From Acidobacteriaceae bacterium (GTDB lineage Bacteria > Acidobacteriota > Terriglobia > Terriglobales > Acidobacteriaceae): a stretch of DNA of 7,274 nucleotides. The stretch covers positions 1-7,274 of the forward strand of contig DAHUXF010000138.1 of the NCBI GenBank assembly GCA_027307295.1, written 5' to 3'. Under the pieces are notes generated by a model that made no database searches, was not told where the DNA came from, and saw only the letters and a list, made by a program, of their open reading frames with translations. Shown piece by piece: positions 6,228-7,274 of this stretch. Made by a program: the position numbers and the translations under genes. Position 1 is the first letter of the stretch, and each line of letters begins with the position of its first letter.

Positions 6228-6665
6228 ATGAAAGATTTCTGGGAACACTATGATGGCTTTCTGGGCAAAGGCTGGGCCTTTCCACCGGCCTTTGATCTCC
6301 AGGAGCAGACCGTGGCCATGGTCACCGCGGAAGATGATATTCGGGAAAGTCTTTATATTCTGCTTTCCACAATTCCCGGAGAGCGCGTGATGCTGCCTGA
6401 ATACGGTTGTCTGCTGCATGAGCACGTATTTGATCTGATGGGTGAAACCTTGTTCACCCATTTAAAGGGGCTGATTGAACACGCCATCCTGTACTTTGAG
6501 CCACGCATCACTATAGAAAATATCACTATCACAAGCGATGAGGGCGAAGGCCGGCTGGCAATCCTGCTGGAATACCAAATCATTCAGACCAATGCCCGCA
6601 ACAACATGGTGATTCCGTTCTATTTGAAAGAAGGAACCCTGGTCCCGTTGTACGAGGCAAGCTGA
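6228..6665 (+). CDS. GPW/gp25 family baseplate wedge protein (Afp9/Pvc9-like)
   Basis: A 145-residue wedge protein related to T4 gp25 and TssE, placed where the baseplate meets the first sheath ring and thought to act as the trigger for contraction. Visible hallmarks are GKGWAFPPAF (13-22), EDDIRESLYILLSTIPGERV (35-54), then LPEYGC at 56-61 and HEHVFD; the GER/EYG region is the family core. The closing section (ITIENITIT, LAILLEYQI) is the expected beta-strand part. AAGGAG at 6214-6219 overlaps the PAAR stop codon and lies 8 bases before the ATG, so the two genes are tightly joined. The stop TGA is 2 bases before the next start. Confidence 0.95.
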   Translation: MKDFWEHYDGFLGKGWAFPPAFDLQEQTVAMVTAEDDIRESLYILLSTIPGERVMLPEYGCLLHEHVFDLMGETLFTHLKGLIEHAILYFEPRITIENITITSDEGEGRLAILLEYQIIQTNARNNMVIPFYLKEGTLVPLYEAS

Positions 6666-6667
6666 CC

Positions 6668-7274
6668 ATGAAATCCAAACGTGGAAACCTTAAGTCGGCA
6701 GCCGGCACAGCTCGGCAACAACGCTTTCCAGCGGCCCTTGATCCTGCATCCGCTCCACTGGATCAACGCACTCGCGCCGACTTTATGGCGTTTGCGCTGG
6801 AGTACTCCAAGCTGTTGAACTATTACGACAGCACGAACCAGCCGGTTGCGAACTGGTGGGCGTTTTTTGCGCGTGACCTGTCTTTCCTGCTGGCCAAAAT
6901 CTCCACCACGGACTTTCAGGGAGACCGCTTCAAAGCCTGGGCTTTGCAAAATGCCGTGAAAGAAGGCCGGGAAAGCACCAAGGAGATACTGAAAGCCATC
7001 TACCAGATGGCCAAGCAGATTGACGACTGGCATAGCTGGGCGGCGGACATCGCGGAGAGAGAAGGCCAGGACAACCAGCTGCGCATGACGTTGCAGTCCA
7101 TCATCGAGTCCGATCTGCGGCGCAATCTGGGAAGCCATATTGAAAGCATTTTGCAAGACCTTCCAGCGCCCTCGGGTGGTGAAACATGGTCAGCATTCTG
7201 GGAACGCCGTGAAGCGCGCCTGCATCCTATTTGGCGGATCGTGCAGAGCCAGGATGGCTCCACCGCCATGGCGC
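6668..7274 (+). CDS. Large baseplate protein, gp47/J family (Afp11/Pvc11-like), N-terminal part
   Basis: The frame is open from ATG at 6668 to the window edge, giving 202 residues of a protein that is usually around a thousand residues long in eCIS. It starts 2 bases after the gp25 stop, with GAGG at 6654-6657. After a polar lead come LDQRTRADFMAFALEYSKLL (31-50) and NYYDSTNQPVANWWAFFARD (51-70), followed by a helix starting LSFLLAKISTTDF. This is the typical opening of eCIS J-like proteins, in which the entry region lies well before the gp47 core. The rest that is visible is helical and rich in Trp and charged residues (IDDWHSWAADIAERE). The catalytic-free wedge role is inferred from position and this opening; the diagnostic J domain lies beyond the window. 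Confidence 0.85.
   Translation, partial: MKSKRGNLKSAAGTARQQRFPAALDPASAPLDQRTRADFMAFALEYSKLLNYYDSTNQPVANWWAFFARDLSFLLAKISTTDFQGDRFKAWALQNAVKEGRESTKEILKAIYQMAKQIDDWHSWAADIAEREGQDNQLRMTLQSIIESDLRRNLGSHIESILQDLPAPSGGETWSAFWERREARLHPIWRIVQSQDGSTAMA

Noticed and set aside
5951..6253. Plus-strand frame overlapping the PAAR gene in another phase
   Set aside because: Rich in Trp, Arg and His with no family resemblance; it crosses into the gp25 gene, and the PAAR frame carries two clear motifs and an SD.
730..7274. Interpretation as a myophage prophage or type VI secretion system
   Set aside because: No capsid, portal, terminase or Tss membrane-complex genes are seen. The DUF5908 and LysM-bearing CIS tube genes and the paired gp19 tube genes are characteristic of eCIS loci.

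Overview
This window is the front half of an extracellular contractile injection system (eCIS) locus, a phage-tail-like particle of the Afp/PVC/MAC type. From position 730 to the right edge, nine plus-strand genes run head to tail with gaps of 2 to 42 bases. In order they are a contractile sheath, two gp19-type tube proteins, a 53-residue DUF5908 protein, a LysM-bearing CIS tube adaptor (Afp7-like), a VgrG-like spike (Afp8-like), a PAAR tip (Afp10-like), a gp25 baseplate wedge protein (Afp9-like), and the N-terminus of a large gp47/J-type baseplate protein (Afp11-like) cut by the window edge. No capsid, portal or terminase gene is visible, and this gene set and order are those of an eCIS rather than a prophage. 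The AAA+ ATPase, tape measure, cap and fibre genes usual for such systems would lie beyond the right edge.

Left of the structural operon, on the minus strand, is a small gene (490 to 161) with a good Shine-Dalgarno (SD) sequence. It encodes a 109-residue, disordered-looking protein that is strongly basic at its C-terminus. Its middle (leucine/alanine-rich 'QSSRVQ' segment followed by 'LQRK') resembles the leader region I recall at the N-terminus of eCIS-associated DUF4157 and cargo-like proteins. A second minus-strand reading frame (126 to the left edge) follows 34 bases later and begins in a similar style. These two are the least characterised genes here and the best candidates for cargo or accessory proteins. 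The 239-base divergent gap (491 to 729) should hold the promoters for both directions. It contains a good match to a sigma-54 promoter pointing into the eCIS operon.

How the genes work together (from family knowledge): tube proteins stack on the hub formed by the Afp7-, VgrG- and PAAR-like proteins; the sheath surrounds the tube; gp25 and the J-like protein form the baseplate wedges that trigger sheath contraction and drive the spike and tube into a target. One sheath gene is present, where Afp and PVC have three.

The organism is a bacterium with moderate GC by eye. The system looks like those of soil or environmental Gram-negative lineages, and Acidobacteriota is a plausible but unproven guess. 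No tRNA, rRNA, CRISPR array or insertion sequence was seen.
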